Positions 42,239 to 50,829 of a stretch of 64,000 nucleotides of DNA are shown here, one piece after another. This DNA comes from Rossellomorea vietnamensis (lineage in GTDB: Bacteria > Bacillota > Bacilli > Bacillales > Bacillaceae_B). A model generated the notes under the pieces. The model ran no database searches. It was not told the DNA's origin and saw only the letters and a list, made by a program, of their open reading frames with translations. Numbering within the stretch: position 1 is the stretch's first letter; each line of letters starts with the position of its first letter. Location: contig NZ_VTEI01000003.1 of NCBI RefSeq assembly GCF_008180415.1, positions 98,892 to 162,891 on the forward strand, read 5' to 3'. A program made the position numbers and the translations under genes.

Positions 42239-42564
42239 TCGGCTTGAATTTAAATTGACATTTTTGTACAGCTGTTTTCTTGATGTATAAGAGGAAAGAT
42301 AACATATTTAAGAAATAGCACTAAAAACAGCTGAGGAACTTCCCTTACATTCTTAATCAATAAGATAATGATTAATGCTGCAGCACTTAAGTGAAAAATA
42401 TTCGACGGGTAACTCAATTAAGATTTGTTCATATCCTTTAAAGATTATACCTCCTACTATGATGGAATGAAGAGGTCTGGAAACCAATCTATTCATAAGG
42501 AGGTTTTCAATACTCTGGCAGCCCCATTTTTTCCCAGATACGTTCAATCTATTTTCAATAAATT
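42239..42564. other. Spacer
   Basis: About 325 bases. A minus-strand open frame (42353-42547) has no ribosome site, no family likeness and atypical composition, so it is not called. Nothing else is seen. Confidence 0.35.
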
Positions 42565-42595
42565 AAAAAAGCGAGCGGGATCCGCTCGCTTTTTA
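42565..42595. terminator. Bidirectional terminator at the V4R-STAS gene end
   Basis: AAAAAGCGAGC-gggatcc-GCTCGCTTTTTAA. The minus-strand stop codon lies in its edge. Confidence 0.8.
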
Positions 42596-43624
42596 ATATA
42601 ATTGTCTTCCTTGCTGTCCAATTGCATAATAAATGCCATGCTTCAGAGTGGAAAAACAACTGAAACGGGACAATTGCATATCGGTACCCGTTATTTCCTG
42701 TGCAAGTTCCGGTGAAATTCCTACAAGAATCGTTTCAGTCCCTATCAAGGAAGCAGCCGATGCAAGTTTGCTCAGAAATTCAACAGTGAATTGGCTGATA
42801 TACTGATGAAGGCCAGTCAAGTCGATCACCAGATAATCTGCTTTATGTTTAGGAAGATTATTAAGTGTCTTGGTAATCAGGTCTTCGGATCGATTCTCAT
42901 CATATTTGCCGAGTAAAGGGACAACAACTATCCCCTCCAGCACTGGAATGATAGGCGATGAAATTTCTTTTACAAGGTCAGTGAGATCCTGGGTTCGTTC
43001 TTCCACCATACTCTCCAGTTTCACTATTCTATCCGATTCAGACTTTCTGGCAAGATCATGAATATTCTCTTCTATAGTGATATCTGACGGAGCAAATTGA
43101 AACTCACTATAATCCTCATTTTGTATTTGATCCTTTAACAAGGTGAACCATACATTAGCACCAAACAGTCCAGTAAATATTCCTGAAAAGTGACCTGCCA
43201 GGAATGTTGTCGATTGCTCCTTGCCTTGTGCTACATTAATCTTTGTTTCCCAGCTGTCTTTCAATCTTACTGCCGCAGTATGTTCATCTTTATTTAAATT
43301 GTGAATTTCAATCTTTCCCCACCCCGCGGAGGCATATGTAGCCGGAATCGCTGCTGCTACTTGCTCCAGCGGCATATCCAGTCTTTGAAAGTATTGACCT
43401 ACTACAAGTCCCTGTCTGAACCCTGTAGTTTCAAGCACAACTTTGGCTGCTTCTTTTCCTGAAACCTCTTCAATTGTGTCAAAAAAAGACTTCATTGCAG
43501 ATGATATCCAAAATAAAACGGCATCCTCCCCTTCAAATAGGAATAATCCCTGTTCCAACTGCCAGGCAAAATCCAGACCCCCGACATTTATTTGATCATT
43601 ATGTAGATTGTCGTTCTTTTTCAT
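42593..43624 (-). CDS. STAS-domain protein with N-terminal V4R/XylR-N-like sensor domain
   Basis: A 343-residue cytoplasmic protein in three parts. Residues ~35-190 look like a V4R / XylR-N ligand-binding domain: LETTGFRQGLVVGQYFQRL, ATYASAGWGKIEIHNL and STTFLAGHFSGIFTGLFG. Residues ~195-225 form a signalling helix (KLESMVEERTQDLTDLVKEI). The C-terminal STAS domain (about 228-335) begins ISSPIIPVLEGIVVVPLLGK. This is the plan of RsbR-type stressosome proteins with an exchanged sensor. In the STAS loop, however, the usual SGVxxIDT is LTGLHQYISQF, so the standard phosphorylation site seems altered. GGGGG precedes ATG 43624. It is directly beside the large R1 array. Confidence 0.75.
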   Translation of the reverse strand: MKKNDNLHNDQINVGGLDFAWQLEQGLFLFEGEDAVLFWISSAMKSFFDTIEEVSGKEAAKVVLETTGFRQGLVVGQYFQRLDMPLEQVAAAIPATYASAGWGKIEIHNLNKDEHTAAVRLKDSWETKINVAQGKEQSTTFLAGHFSGIFTGLFGANVWFTLLKDQIQNEDYSEFQFAPSDITIEENIHDLARKSESDRIVKLESMVEERTQDLTDLVKEISSPIIPVLEGIVVVPLLGKYDENRSEDLITKTLNNLPKHKADYLVIDLTGLHQYISQFTVEFLSKLASAASLIGTETILVGISPELAQEITGTDMQLSRFSCFSTLKHGIYYAIGQQGRQLY

Positions 43625-43727
43625 ATATATAAGGACCCCCGTATAATTTTATATTATTAATTTAACTTAAGTTAGTATATCCGTAAAGCCGCAGGCCTTA
43701 TCTCTTTACAAAGAACAAAAATTCAAA

Positions 43728-44924
43728 CCGCTTCGCTCAGCCCCGACAAGCAAATGTTCTCAAGAGAAAAAAAGGCGGTCTTTCCTTTTATTCTCTTGAG
43801 GTTATTTGACCCCGAGGGGCTTGGCGCTGAAGCTGGACGCATCAAAAGCGGAAGCGCCTTGATCAGCCCCGACAGGCAAATGTTCCTCAGAGAAAAAAAG
43901 GCGGTCTTTCCTTTTATTCTCTTGAGGTTATTTGACCCCGAGGGGCTTGGCGCTGAAGCTGGACGTATCAAAAGCGGAAGCGCCTTGATCAGCCCCGACA
44001 GGCAAATGTTCTCAAGAGAAAAAAAGGTGCTCTTTCCTTTTATTCTCTTGAGGTTATTTGACCCCGAGGGGCTTGGCGCTGAAGCTGGACGTATCAAAAG
44101 CGGAAGCGCCTTGATCAGACCCGACAGGCAAATGTTCCTCAGAGAAAAAAAGGCGTACTTCCCTTTTATTCTCTGAGGGTTATTTGACCCCGAGGGGCTT
44201 GGCGCTGAAGCTGGACGTATCAAAAGCGGAAGCGCCTTGATCAGCCCCGACAGGCAAATGTTCTCAAGAGAAAAAAAGGTGCTCTTTCCTTTTATTCTCT
44301 TGAGGTTATTTGACCCCGAGGGGCTTGGCGCTGAAGCTGGACGTATCAAAAGCGGAAGCGCCTTGATCAGCCCCGACAGGCAAATGTTCTCCCCGAGGGG
44401 CTTGGCGCTGAAGCTGGACGTATCAAAAGCGGAAGCGCCTTGATCAGCCCCGACAGGCAAATGTTCTCAAGAGAAAAAAAGGTGCTCTTTCCTTTTATTC
44501 TCTTGAGGTTATTTGACCCCGAGGGGCTTGGCGCTGAAGCTGGACGTATCAAAAGCGGAAGCGCCTTGATCAGCCCCGACAGGCAAATGTTCTCAAGAGA
44601 AAAAAAGGTGCTCTTTCCTTTTATTCTCTTGAGGTTATTTGACCCCGAGGGGCTTGGCGCTGAAGCTGGACGTATCAAAAGCGGAAGCGCCTTGATCAGC
44701 CCCGACAGGCAAATGTTCTCAAGAGAAAAAAAGGTGCTCTTTCCTTTTATTCTCTGAGGGTTATTTGACCCCGAGGGGCTTGGCGCTGAAGCTGGACGTA
44801 TCAAAAGCGGAAGCGCCTTGATCAGCCCCGACAGGCAAATGTTCTCAAGAGAAAAAAAGGTGCTCTTTCCTTTTATTCTCTTGAGGTTATTTGACCCCGA
44901 GGGGCTAGGCGCTGAAGCTGGACG
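43728..44924. repeat. R1 hairpin repeat: tandem array of ten units (126-bp period)
   Basis: Unit starts (GCGCC) at 43854, 43980, 44106, 44232, 44358, 44435, 44561, 44687 and 44813, with a first, 5'-worn unit before 43854. Every spacing is exactly 126 bp except the unit at 44358, which is 77 bp because 49 internal bases are gone. Each unit can form a ~100-nt hairpin: GCGCC/GGCGC, AGCCCC/GGGGCT, CAAAT/ATTTG, CTCAAGAGAA/TTCTCTTGAG. Units at 43854 and 44106 carry CCTCAGAG in the 5' arm; in the unit at 44106 and partly in 44687 the 3' arm reads CTCTGAGG. Long open frames run through on both strands only because 126 is divisible by 3; they lack ribosome sites and are not called. Confidence 0.95.
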
Positions 44925-44970
44925 AGATAAAAGTTGTCCACACACATTGATTTTTTAATTTTAAGCAAAG

Positions 44971-44996
44971 AAAAAACTCTGCATTAATTGCAGAGC
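44971..44996 (-). terminator. Terminator of the 49-residue gene
   Basis: On the minus strand: CTCTGC-aattaat-GCAGAGTTTTTTC, right after the stop at 44998. Confidence 0.75.
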
Positions 44997-44997
44997 T

Positions 44998-45147
44998 TTA
45001 GGCACCCAATATCAGAAGTCCTATCATAAGAAGAGAGGGCACCCCATAGTATAGCAAGCTTTTATTTATAACCGTCCGGTCCTGTCGTCCCTTCCAGGTT
45101 TCATACTTATCGTTTTTGGAAGTATACCAGCTGCCTTGGTTGCTCAT
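44998..45147 (-). CDS. Small single-span membrane protein, 49 residues
   Basis: MSNQGSWYTSKNDKYETWKG is a polar head, followed by a basic stretch and then LLYYGVPSLLMIGLLILGA as one membrane span at the C-terminus (tail-anchored type). A clear GGAGTGATG site precedes ATG 45147 and a terminator follows at once. No family is recognised. It lies between the R1 array and the divergent acidic gene. Confidence 0.6.
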   Translation of the reverse strand: MSNQGSWYTSKNDKYETWKGRQDRTVINKSLLYYGVPSLLMIGLLILGA

Positions 45148-45297
45148 ACTTCATCACTCCTTCCTATTTTAAAATCTATTTACCCAAAATCCTTGGATTG
45201 AAAAACGGGAATATTAGGAAGGTTTAGATTTTTGTTTGATTCATCCCATATTAGGGAACTTTTAATAACTAAATATTATTTTAAGGAGGCATTTCAC

Positions 45298-45528
45298 ATG
45301 AAAGACAAAAACAATAATATTGAAAAGGGTAAAGGTTTTGATAGATTTGATAATCCCGAGCAATATGACAGTGATAAAGAAAGCATACTGGACAAGTTTG
45401 AAAGCGAGCAAACCGTAGATCCACTCCCTATGGAGGATATACGAGAAGAAAAGCAAGAAGAACGAGCAAAATCTAACACTAAAGATCAATCTTCAAGTGA
45501 ACGAAAGTATGACCAGGACTATAATTAA
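45298..45528 (+). CDS. Small acidic hypothetical protein, 76 residues
   Basis: KDKNNNIEKGKGFDRFDNPE then long stretches of Glu, Asp, Lys, Gln and Ser; predicted disordered and soluble. ATG 45298 has AAGGAGG nine bases upstream; the longer open frame from 45232 is not supported. Function unknown. Confidence 0.55.
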   Translation: MKDKNNNIEKGKGFDRFDNPEQYDSDKESILDKFESEQTVDPLPMEDIREEKQEERAKSNTKDQSSSERKYDQDYN

Positions 45529-45566
45529 GGTATATACTCTATGAACCCCGCATATAAAAGGGTTAA

Positions 45567-45604
45567 AGTCAGGGCCGTTCTCATTAAAGAGGACGGCTCT
45601 GATT
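45567..45604 (+). terminator. Weak hairpin, possible terminator
   Basis: AGGGCCGTTCTC-attaaa-GAGGACGGCTCT, with a poor T-tract. It lies between the acidic gene and the facing copper-protein gene. Confidence 0.45.
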
Positions 45605-45619
45605 ATGAACACAGTTTTT

Positions 45620-45946
45620 TTATGCAATCAGTTTTTGGCATTTTTCTGCACAATTAAAGCATGCCTCTGCGCATCTCTGACAATGAGCATGTTCATGCTT
45701 CTTGCATTCAGTCCCGCAAGATTCACATACTGAGACTAGAAGCTTCAGGATCTCCTTAACGTTTGGGCTGTCAGACTGCAGGGAATTGATAGCCAGAGAA
45801 CAAACATCTGCACATTCACGATCCAAACGGATGCAGCCTGCCATCATGCCGACATTCTCTTCATTTAAACAGCTGTCAAAACAGACATTGCATGCCTCTA
45901 AACATTCCTGACATGCTTTGATGCATTCCTCAAAGGTTTTCTTCAT
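45620..45946 (-). CDS. Four-helix-bundle copper-binding protein (Csp/DUF326, YhjQ-like)
   Basis: A 108-residue cysteine-rich protein with cysteines spaced along helices: CIKACQECLEACNVCFDSC, MAGCIRLDRECADVC, VCESCGTECKKHEHAHCQRC and CAEACFNCAEKC, about eighteen in all. This is the pattern of cytosolic copper-storage (Csp3-like) four-helix bundles that hold many Cu(I) ions. There is no signal peptide when read from ATG 45946, which has AAGGAGTGG; the extra 14 codons upstream are not conserved. No copper regulator is adjacent. Confidence 0.88.
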   Translation of the reverse strand: MKKTFEECIKACQECLEACNVCFDSCLNEENVGMMAGCIRLDRECADVCSLAINSLQSDSPNVKEILKLLVSVCESCGTECKKHEHAHCQRCAEACFNCAEKCQKLIA

Positions 45947-46140
45947 TGATACCACTCCTTTAACATGATTTACACAACTTTTCCCCATTAAATCATTTTA
46001 AAACGGGATTACCAGATTGGTTTCCTATAGTATAATGAAATGGTTATTGATAGAATGTTTATGTACCTCTATGAATTAATAATAATTCCTGAAAAGAATA
46101 TTCAAACATAAAACAATTTGAAATAGTAAAGGAAGATTGT

Positions 46141-46992
46141 ATGAAAAAGATTGCATGGATTACAGACAGTACGGCTTATATAACAGAAAGTCTTAAAAAC
46201 AATCAGGATGTATTTGTCCTGCCGTTAAGTATTATCTTTGGTGCAGAGGCTTATGAAGATGGGGTTGACTTAACTACCGAGCAGTTATATGAGAAAATCA
46301 ATAACGAGAAAGAAATCCCAAAAACTTCACAGCCTTCAGTGGGCAGAACTGCAGAAATCATTAGTTCATTAAAAGACGACTATGATGCAGCCATTGCCAT
46401 CCACATTTCAGGCAAATTGAGCGGGACCTTAGAGGCGACAAGATCTGCCGCGGAAATTGCCGATTTCCCGGTGGAAGTCATTGACAGCAAGTCCATGAGT
46501 TATGCGATAACCTCCCTTCTCCTCTCGGGTATCCGGCAGGCAGAAACGGAATCAGACCATACCAAAATAGCAGACAACCTGCGTGCCGAGGCAGAAAAGC
46601 ACGAGAATCTTATTCTTCTAGGCAGTCTTGAGCAGTTCTACAAAGGTGGCAGGATGTCCGGAACACAATTCCTGCTGGGAAACCTTCTTAAAATAAAACC
46701 TATTATCCGAATCGCCCCTTCTGGAGAATTTATGCTCTCTGAAAAAGTCCGGTCTGAAAAAAAAGCAACAAAAAGAATACTTGAACTATTCGATGATTCC
46801 TATAGTAAATATAAAGTAAACGAGATTCAGATTTTGCACGGAAATGTTCCTGCAAAAGCCCTAGAGATCAAGAATGAGCTTAGTTCGAAATACCCCTCAT
46901 TACAATTTGTTGTTGGTGAAATCAGCTCAACAATTGCCGTTCATGCCGGGGAAGGAACCGTCGGGCTCATGTGGCAGAACAATCCCAAATAG
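46141..46992 (+). CDS. DegV family fatty-acid-binding protein (FakB-like)
   Basis: A 283-residue protein of the DegV/FakB family, which binds fatty acids and presents them to the fatty acid kinase FakA. KIAWITDSTAYIT at the start, PKTSQPSVG near residue 60 (the TSQPS motif that contacts the carboxylate), HISGKLSGT near residue 97, and GRMSGTQFLLGNLLKIKPI near residue 178. Several copies per genome are usual. No kinase gene is nearby. AAAGGAAG site before the ATG. Confidence 0.92.
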   Translation: MKKIAWITDSTAYITESLKNNQDVFVLPLSIIFGAEAYEDGVDLTTEQLYEKINNEKEIPKTSQPSVGRTAEIISSLKDDYDAAIAIHISGKLSGTLEATRSAAEIADFPVEVIDSKSMSYAITSLLLSGIRQAETESDHTKIADNLRAEAEKHENLILLGSLEQFYKGGRMSGTQFLLGNLLKIKPIIRIAPSGEFMLSEKVRSEKKATKRILELFDDSYSKYKVNEIQILHGNVPAKALEIKNELSSKYPSLQFVVGEISSTIAVHAGEGTVGLMWQNNPK

Positions 46993-47023
46993 GAAAAAAG
47001 CAAGGAAAACCCAATATCTATTA

Positions 47024-47078
47024 ATATTCCCCTTTTCTTCCTGTGTTTTACAGGGCAGAAGAAGGGGAATGTTTTTTT
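47024..47078 (+). terminator. Intrinsic terminator after the DegV gene
   Basis: ATTCCCCTTTTCTT, loop, AGAAGAAGGGGAATGTTTTTTT. Confidence 0.85.
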
Positions 47079-47117
47079 ATACGGCTGCTTTAAACTTAGT
47101 GAAAGGCGTGAAAGAGG

Positions 47118-48047
47118 ATGCAAAACAATCAAATAAGTTGGGACTGGATCAGGCTTGATTCGGTTAGTGATGATCGGTTTCAATACGGTTTGGGTCCCAA
47201 GTTCAACCATAAAAGCTGGTTTGCGGAGCACGGCGCACACAGCGATCACTTTACCCTCTCTGACGAGGAGTCTGATGGCCGGATAACAATGGCCGGTTCC
47301 TTGCCAATCACTATTACGAAGGAACTAAAGACAGAAGATATTCACTTTATTTTAACAAAGGATAGGCTGATTACTGCCGGGTTTTCCACCACATTGTTCC
47401 ATTGGAAGGAGCCTAAGGAACTTCATACGATTATGAAGAGCTGTCCCTCACCTCATGAGTCTTTTTTACTCTTAATTAACCTGGTACTGGACAGGTACAC
47501 GATGGACTTGTACCCAAGTTTTAAGCACATTAAGATGCTTCACAGCCGAATTGAGGGAAATAAAACTTCTGAACACCTTTCACAACTGATTGATTATCGG
47601 CATAAGCTGATCCGCTGGGAGAATATGTTACTACCTTATGAAGAGTTCCTGTTGACTCTGAAAGCTGCTTATGGTGATGTTTTTTCAAATTCAAAAGAAT
47701 ACATCAAAGTAGAAGCCAGAGTGCAAAAGATTTTCAAATTGATTCAGCACTACAATGGAACACTGAATAAATTATTGAACCTGGATAATACACTGGTAGA
47801 ATACCGTGGAAATGAAATCATGAAAACCTTAACCGTCTTTACAGTAATTACAACCCCGATGACTGCACTTGGTGCATTATGGGGCATGAATTTCAAGAAT
47901 ATGCCAGAGCTGAATGAACCGTATGGATACCCGCTTGCTCTGACCTTCATTCTGTTATCATCCATTGTAATATTTATCTGGCTCCATAAGAAAGGCTGGA
48001 CACAGAATATCCTTGAAGGAAAAAAAGGAAGAGACAGAAAGAATTAA
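47118..48047 (+). CDS. CorA family magnesium/divalent-cation transporter
   Basis: A 309-residue CorA-type channel. An N-terminal cytoplasmic domain is followed by a long helix and two C-terminal spans. The GMN selectivity motif is present in TALGALWGMNFKNMPELN near residue 262, at the end of the first span as expected. The extracellular loop is MPEL, and the basic C-tail KKGRDRKN is normal. Divergent from the more common bacterial CorA in the N-terminal domain, so the exact ion may be Mg, Co or Zn. GAGG lies close to the ATG. Confidence 0.85.
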   Translation: MQNNQISWDWIRLDSVSDDRFQYGLGPKFNHKSWFAEHGAHSDHFTLSDEESDGRITMAGSLPITITKELKTEDIHFILTKDRLITAGFSTTLFHWKEPKELHTIMKSCPSPHESFLLLINLVLDRYTMDLYPSFKHIKMLHSRIEGNKTSEHLSQLIDYRHKLIRWENMLLPYEEFLLTLKAAYGDVFSNSKEYIKVEARVQKIFKLIQHYNGTLNKLLNLDNTLVEYRGNEIMKTLTVFTVITTPMTALGALWGMNFKNMPELNEPYGYPLALTFILLSSIVIFIWLHKKGWTQNILEGKKGRDRKN

Positions 48048-48249
48048 GCAATGTGCACGCACCCCTGCTAGGAAGTAATACATAGGTTAGGGACCTTTCT
48101 GTGATGAAAAAAGGAAAAAGGCAGCCGCTGACAAAACGACCGCCGTAGAAAAATGCTGTTTACTGTAATGCTCTTCAGATAGTTTGAAGAAGCCTATTCA
48201 TTCTAACCAGCCCTTTACTGATAAAAAATGAACACTTCACCAGTTTCTC

Positions 48250-49800
48250 TTAAAACAAATTAAAAACATAAGGCCCTATGGAGAATATATAAAGCATCAT
48301 GTAAACAAGCATATAATAGAAAACACCTGCAAATGTTCCCCATTCAGGGTCCCTGCCAACCTTCCAAATGATGGCTGTCACTAAGCTGATGGCGACCAGC
48401 AATATTGCTCCGCTGTAAGGAAAGGTGTAGTAGAATGGTGCCACCTCATAAAAGAAAGAGTTCATAGCCCTGCTCATATAAGTAAATGGCATAACAAGGA
48501 ATAAGGCAATGGAAGCATACTCCACCCAGTTGATTTCTTCTTTCTCAAAGGTATTAGGGCTCCAAATGTAAAGTACCAGCAATAAGGTCAACGATGGAAA
48601 AAGCCAATAAGAAGCAGTCAGCACCGTAACCATGCTGCTGAACAGCATCAAGAATGCATTATATGCACTGAGCTTCCAATCCTCGGCAGCAAGCTCAATG
48701 CTTGCTTCCTTCACCTTGCTGTTTTGCGAAGCACCATAGAGCTGATAATAGTCCCCGTTGAATGAAATCCATAATAGTGACTCTTCATTAATCTTCATAG
48801 GATTTTGAGCTACATTTTGATTAGTATTAACAGGTCTGGCAGCTATTTGTGTTCCGTCCTCCAACTCTCCTGCATACAGCCTGATACTCCGGTTATCACC
48901 GACCCTCTGCCCCTCAGCTGTAAATATAAGGTTCAATTCTCCATTGAGGCTCACTATTCTTGCATAATCGGGAGATTGAAGTTTTGCATTTGTTTCTTCA
49001 TTAATAAAGGTCAGTTTTTGAGCAGAAAGCGGAGCGGCTTCCAATGAACTTACTTTGCCTGCTGCTTTAAACATATTGAAAGAGAGCGAACCCCCTGTTC
49101 TCATTTTCCTGCCAAATACAATCGTGACCTCATCACCATCACTATGAAGGACCAAGCTGCCAAGCTGGTCATACGTTGAATTTTTTACGGTTAAAACCGG
49201 GGAGCTTGCCATTTCACCGGTTGAACTCACATAGAACACTTCCGCATTCACTGTATCTTTCTGATGGATCACTGCGTAACTTCCGTCATTTCCGAATACA
49301 ACATCGAGAATTTCATTAGTAAAAGTATGTAGTTCACTTGCCGCCCCATCTGCAGGTTTATATTCATATACTGCTCCCTGTTTCCAGTAGAGGACTTGTT
49401 CTTCTTTGGCAGCAATTCCGGTTACTTCTTCATCGATCACCTCTGTCTTACCGTCAGCTGTCAGCGTTAACTGACCACCTGAAAGAGTAATAAATTCAGT
49501 TCCATCAGTCCAAAAAGGATATCCCCTTGGTATGTCCATGGATAGTGTCTCAGTCTTTTCAATAGTGAGTCCTTCCCCTATAGTAAACTTCCTGACTTCG
49601 TCTACATTCGTCAGGTACACTTCATTCTGCCTTTGAAAGGTAATAGGGCTTTCTTGACCTTCAAAATTAAATGGTATCGAACGGCTCCATTCTTGATTCG
49701 GCAGCTTTGTCATAGACGAAAGCTGATGAAAAAATAAAGCTGCAATCAATGCAATGATTGCTAGTAATGGTATTCCAAAAGATTTTAATTTTTGCTTCAT
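48250..49800 (-). CDS. Large membrane protein with extracellular propeller-like domain, 516 residues
   Basis: Layout: one N-terminal span (residues 8-26, IPLLAIIALIAALFFH), an extracytoplasmic domain of ~350 residues with repeated short strands (FITLSGGQLTLTADGKTEVI, AVYEYKPADGAASELHTF, GSYAVIHQKDT and so on) that reads like a beta-propeller, and then four to five C-terminal spans from residue ~385 (LMLFSSMVTVLTASYWLFPS onward). No family is recognised. A role in sensing or transport at the cell surface is possible but unproven. AGGATG precedes ATG 49800. Confidence 0.6.
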   Translation of the reverse strand: MKQKLKSFGIPLLAIIALIAALFFHQLSSMTKLPNQEWSRSIPFNFEGQESPITFQRQNEVYLTNVDEVRKFTIGEGLTIEKTETLSMDIPRGYPFWTDGTEFITLSGGQLTLTADGKTEVIDEEVTGIAAKEEQVLYWKQGAVYEYKPADGAASELHTFTNEILDVVFGNDGSYAVIHQKDTVNAEVFYVSSTGEMASSPVLTVKNSTYDQLGSLVLHSDGDEVTIVFGRKMRTGGSLSFNMFKAAGKVSSLEAAPLSAQKLTFINEETNAKLQSPDYARIVSLNGELNLIFTAEGQRVGDNRSIRLYAGELEDGTQIAARPVNTNQNVAQNPMKINEESLLWISFNGDYYQLYGASQNSKVKEASIELAAEDWKLSAYNAFLMLFSSMVTVLTASYWLFPSLTLLLVLYIWSPNTFEKEEINWVEYASIALFLVMPFTYMSRAMNSFFYEVAPFYYTFPYSGAILLVAISLVTAIIWKVGRDPEWGTFAGVFYYMLVYMMLYIFSIGPYVFNLF

Positions 49801-49830
49801 CTAAACATCCTTTATATTGTTTTATTTATA

Positions 49831-49947
49831 AGGCTGTCTTCGCATATATTGCTGCTTTTCGATATCACCATACTATTTCCTTCCTGAGATTGATTTTTTC
49901 AGGAACTAGTACCAAAATAGCAACAAAATTTACGAAAAGAGCCTTTT
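49831..49947 (+). repeat. R2 repeat, short form (about 115 bp)
   Basis: AAGGCTGTCTTCGCATATAT then TGCTGCTTTTCGATATCACC at the left; CCAAAATAGCAACAAAATTT then ACGAAAAGAGCC at the right; the centre is missing. It lies in the spacer upstream of the 516-residue gene. Confidence 0.75.
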
Positions 49948-50151
49948 TCAAAGACTAATTACAGACCTGAAAATTTTATATTACAATAATGTAACAACAA
50001 AATTCTCATGTAAAATTCTAGGTGGAATTTTCCGAAAAGTCAATACTTTATTGGCAGCCACATTAAAGAAAGAAAGGAAATCTGTCTTGAGCCACTTTCT
50101 TCCCAGATTCTTGATTGAGTTATATTAGCTGCGAATTTCTATTTACTAAAA

Positions 50152-50187
50152 AAGCTTAGAGAAACTAGTCTCTAAGCTTCTTTTAAC
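50152..50187 (+). terminator. Orphan hairpin/terminator
   Basis: AAGCTTAGAGA-aactag-TCTCTAAGCTTCTTTTAA. No gene ends nearby on either strand (spacer 49801-50829). Confidence 0.5.
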
Positions 50188-50384
50188 CGTATATTTTTTG
50201 GATGGTCAATCTTATACTAATCACCTGAAAGAACCCTATTACTAATTGAACAGATTTACCAGCAAGAATACCGTTAAATCACCAAAAAAAGAGTGGTGAA
50301 ATCAACTATACACTTTCAATCCCATATTAATATGAAGGGGAGGTGTTAATTCTAAAAAATCTAGCAATGATTTGATTGGAACGG

Positions 50385-50725
50385 AAGGTGCGTGACCTCC
50401 TGCGGGACTAGCGTGCGTCTAGTTCCAGCACCTAGCCCCTCGGGGTCAAATAACCCCAAGAGATAAAAAGGAAGACCGCCTTTTTTTCTCTTCGGAACAT
50501 TTGCCTGTCGGGGCTGATCAAGGTGCTTCCACTTTTGGTGCCGTCTAGTTCCAGCACCTAGCCCCTTTGGGTCAAATAACCCCAAGAGATAAAAAGGAAG
50601 ACCGCCGCCTTTTTTTCTCTTTGGAACATTTGCCTGTCGGGGCTGATCAAGGTGCTTCCGCTTTTACTTCACCGCACGCCCCGCGGAGTCACGCACCTGG
50701 AGTGGAAATCAGTATACATTTTTTT
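50385..50725. repeat. R1 hairpin repeat, two inverted units with long flanks
   Basis: Two units in reverse orientation (cores 50427-50525 and 50544-50656). Each has AGCACCTAGCCCC, CAAATAACCCCAAGAGATAAA, a GGAAGACCGCC centre, CTCTTCGG or CTCTTTGG, ATTTGCCTGTCGGGGCTGAT. The outer arms are AGCACCT/AGGTGCT here, a paired change from the GGCGC/GCGCC of the array. The flanks GTGCGTGACCTCCTGCGGG and CACGCCCCGCGGAGTC resemble those at 11.97-12.2 kb. Confidence 0.85.
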
Positions 50726-50829
50726 GGTGTGAATCACTCAACCATTTCTTTGGCCAATTAAAAGTTTGTACTTCAAAACAGAACCCGTTACTAAAAAACA
50801 GACCTTTCAGTAATTGTCTCTAAGAATAT

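Noticed and set aside
42353..42547. 64-codon minus-strand frame
   Set aside because: No ribosome site, no family likeness, unusual composition.
43728..44924. CRISPR array
   Set aside because: Units are directly contiguous and nearly identical over the full 126 bases, with no variable spacers; no cas genes nearby.
43723..44945. Long open frames (up to 245 codons) across the R1 array on both strands
   Set aside because: They exist because the repeat period is 42 codons. There is no ribosome site, the peptide is the translation of a hairpin, and the 77-bp unit breaks the frame.
44367..44945. R1 array as a coding region for a repetitive surface protein
   Set aside because: No signal peptide, start site or conserved frame with outlying R1 copies, which have stops or different lengths.
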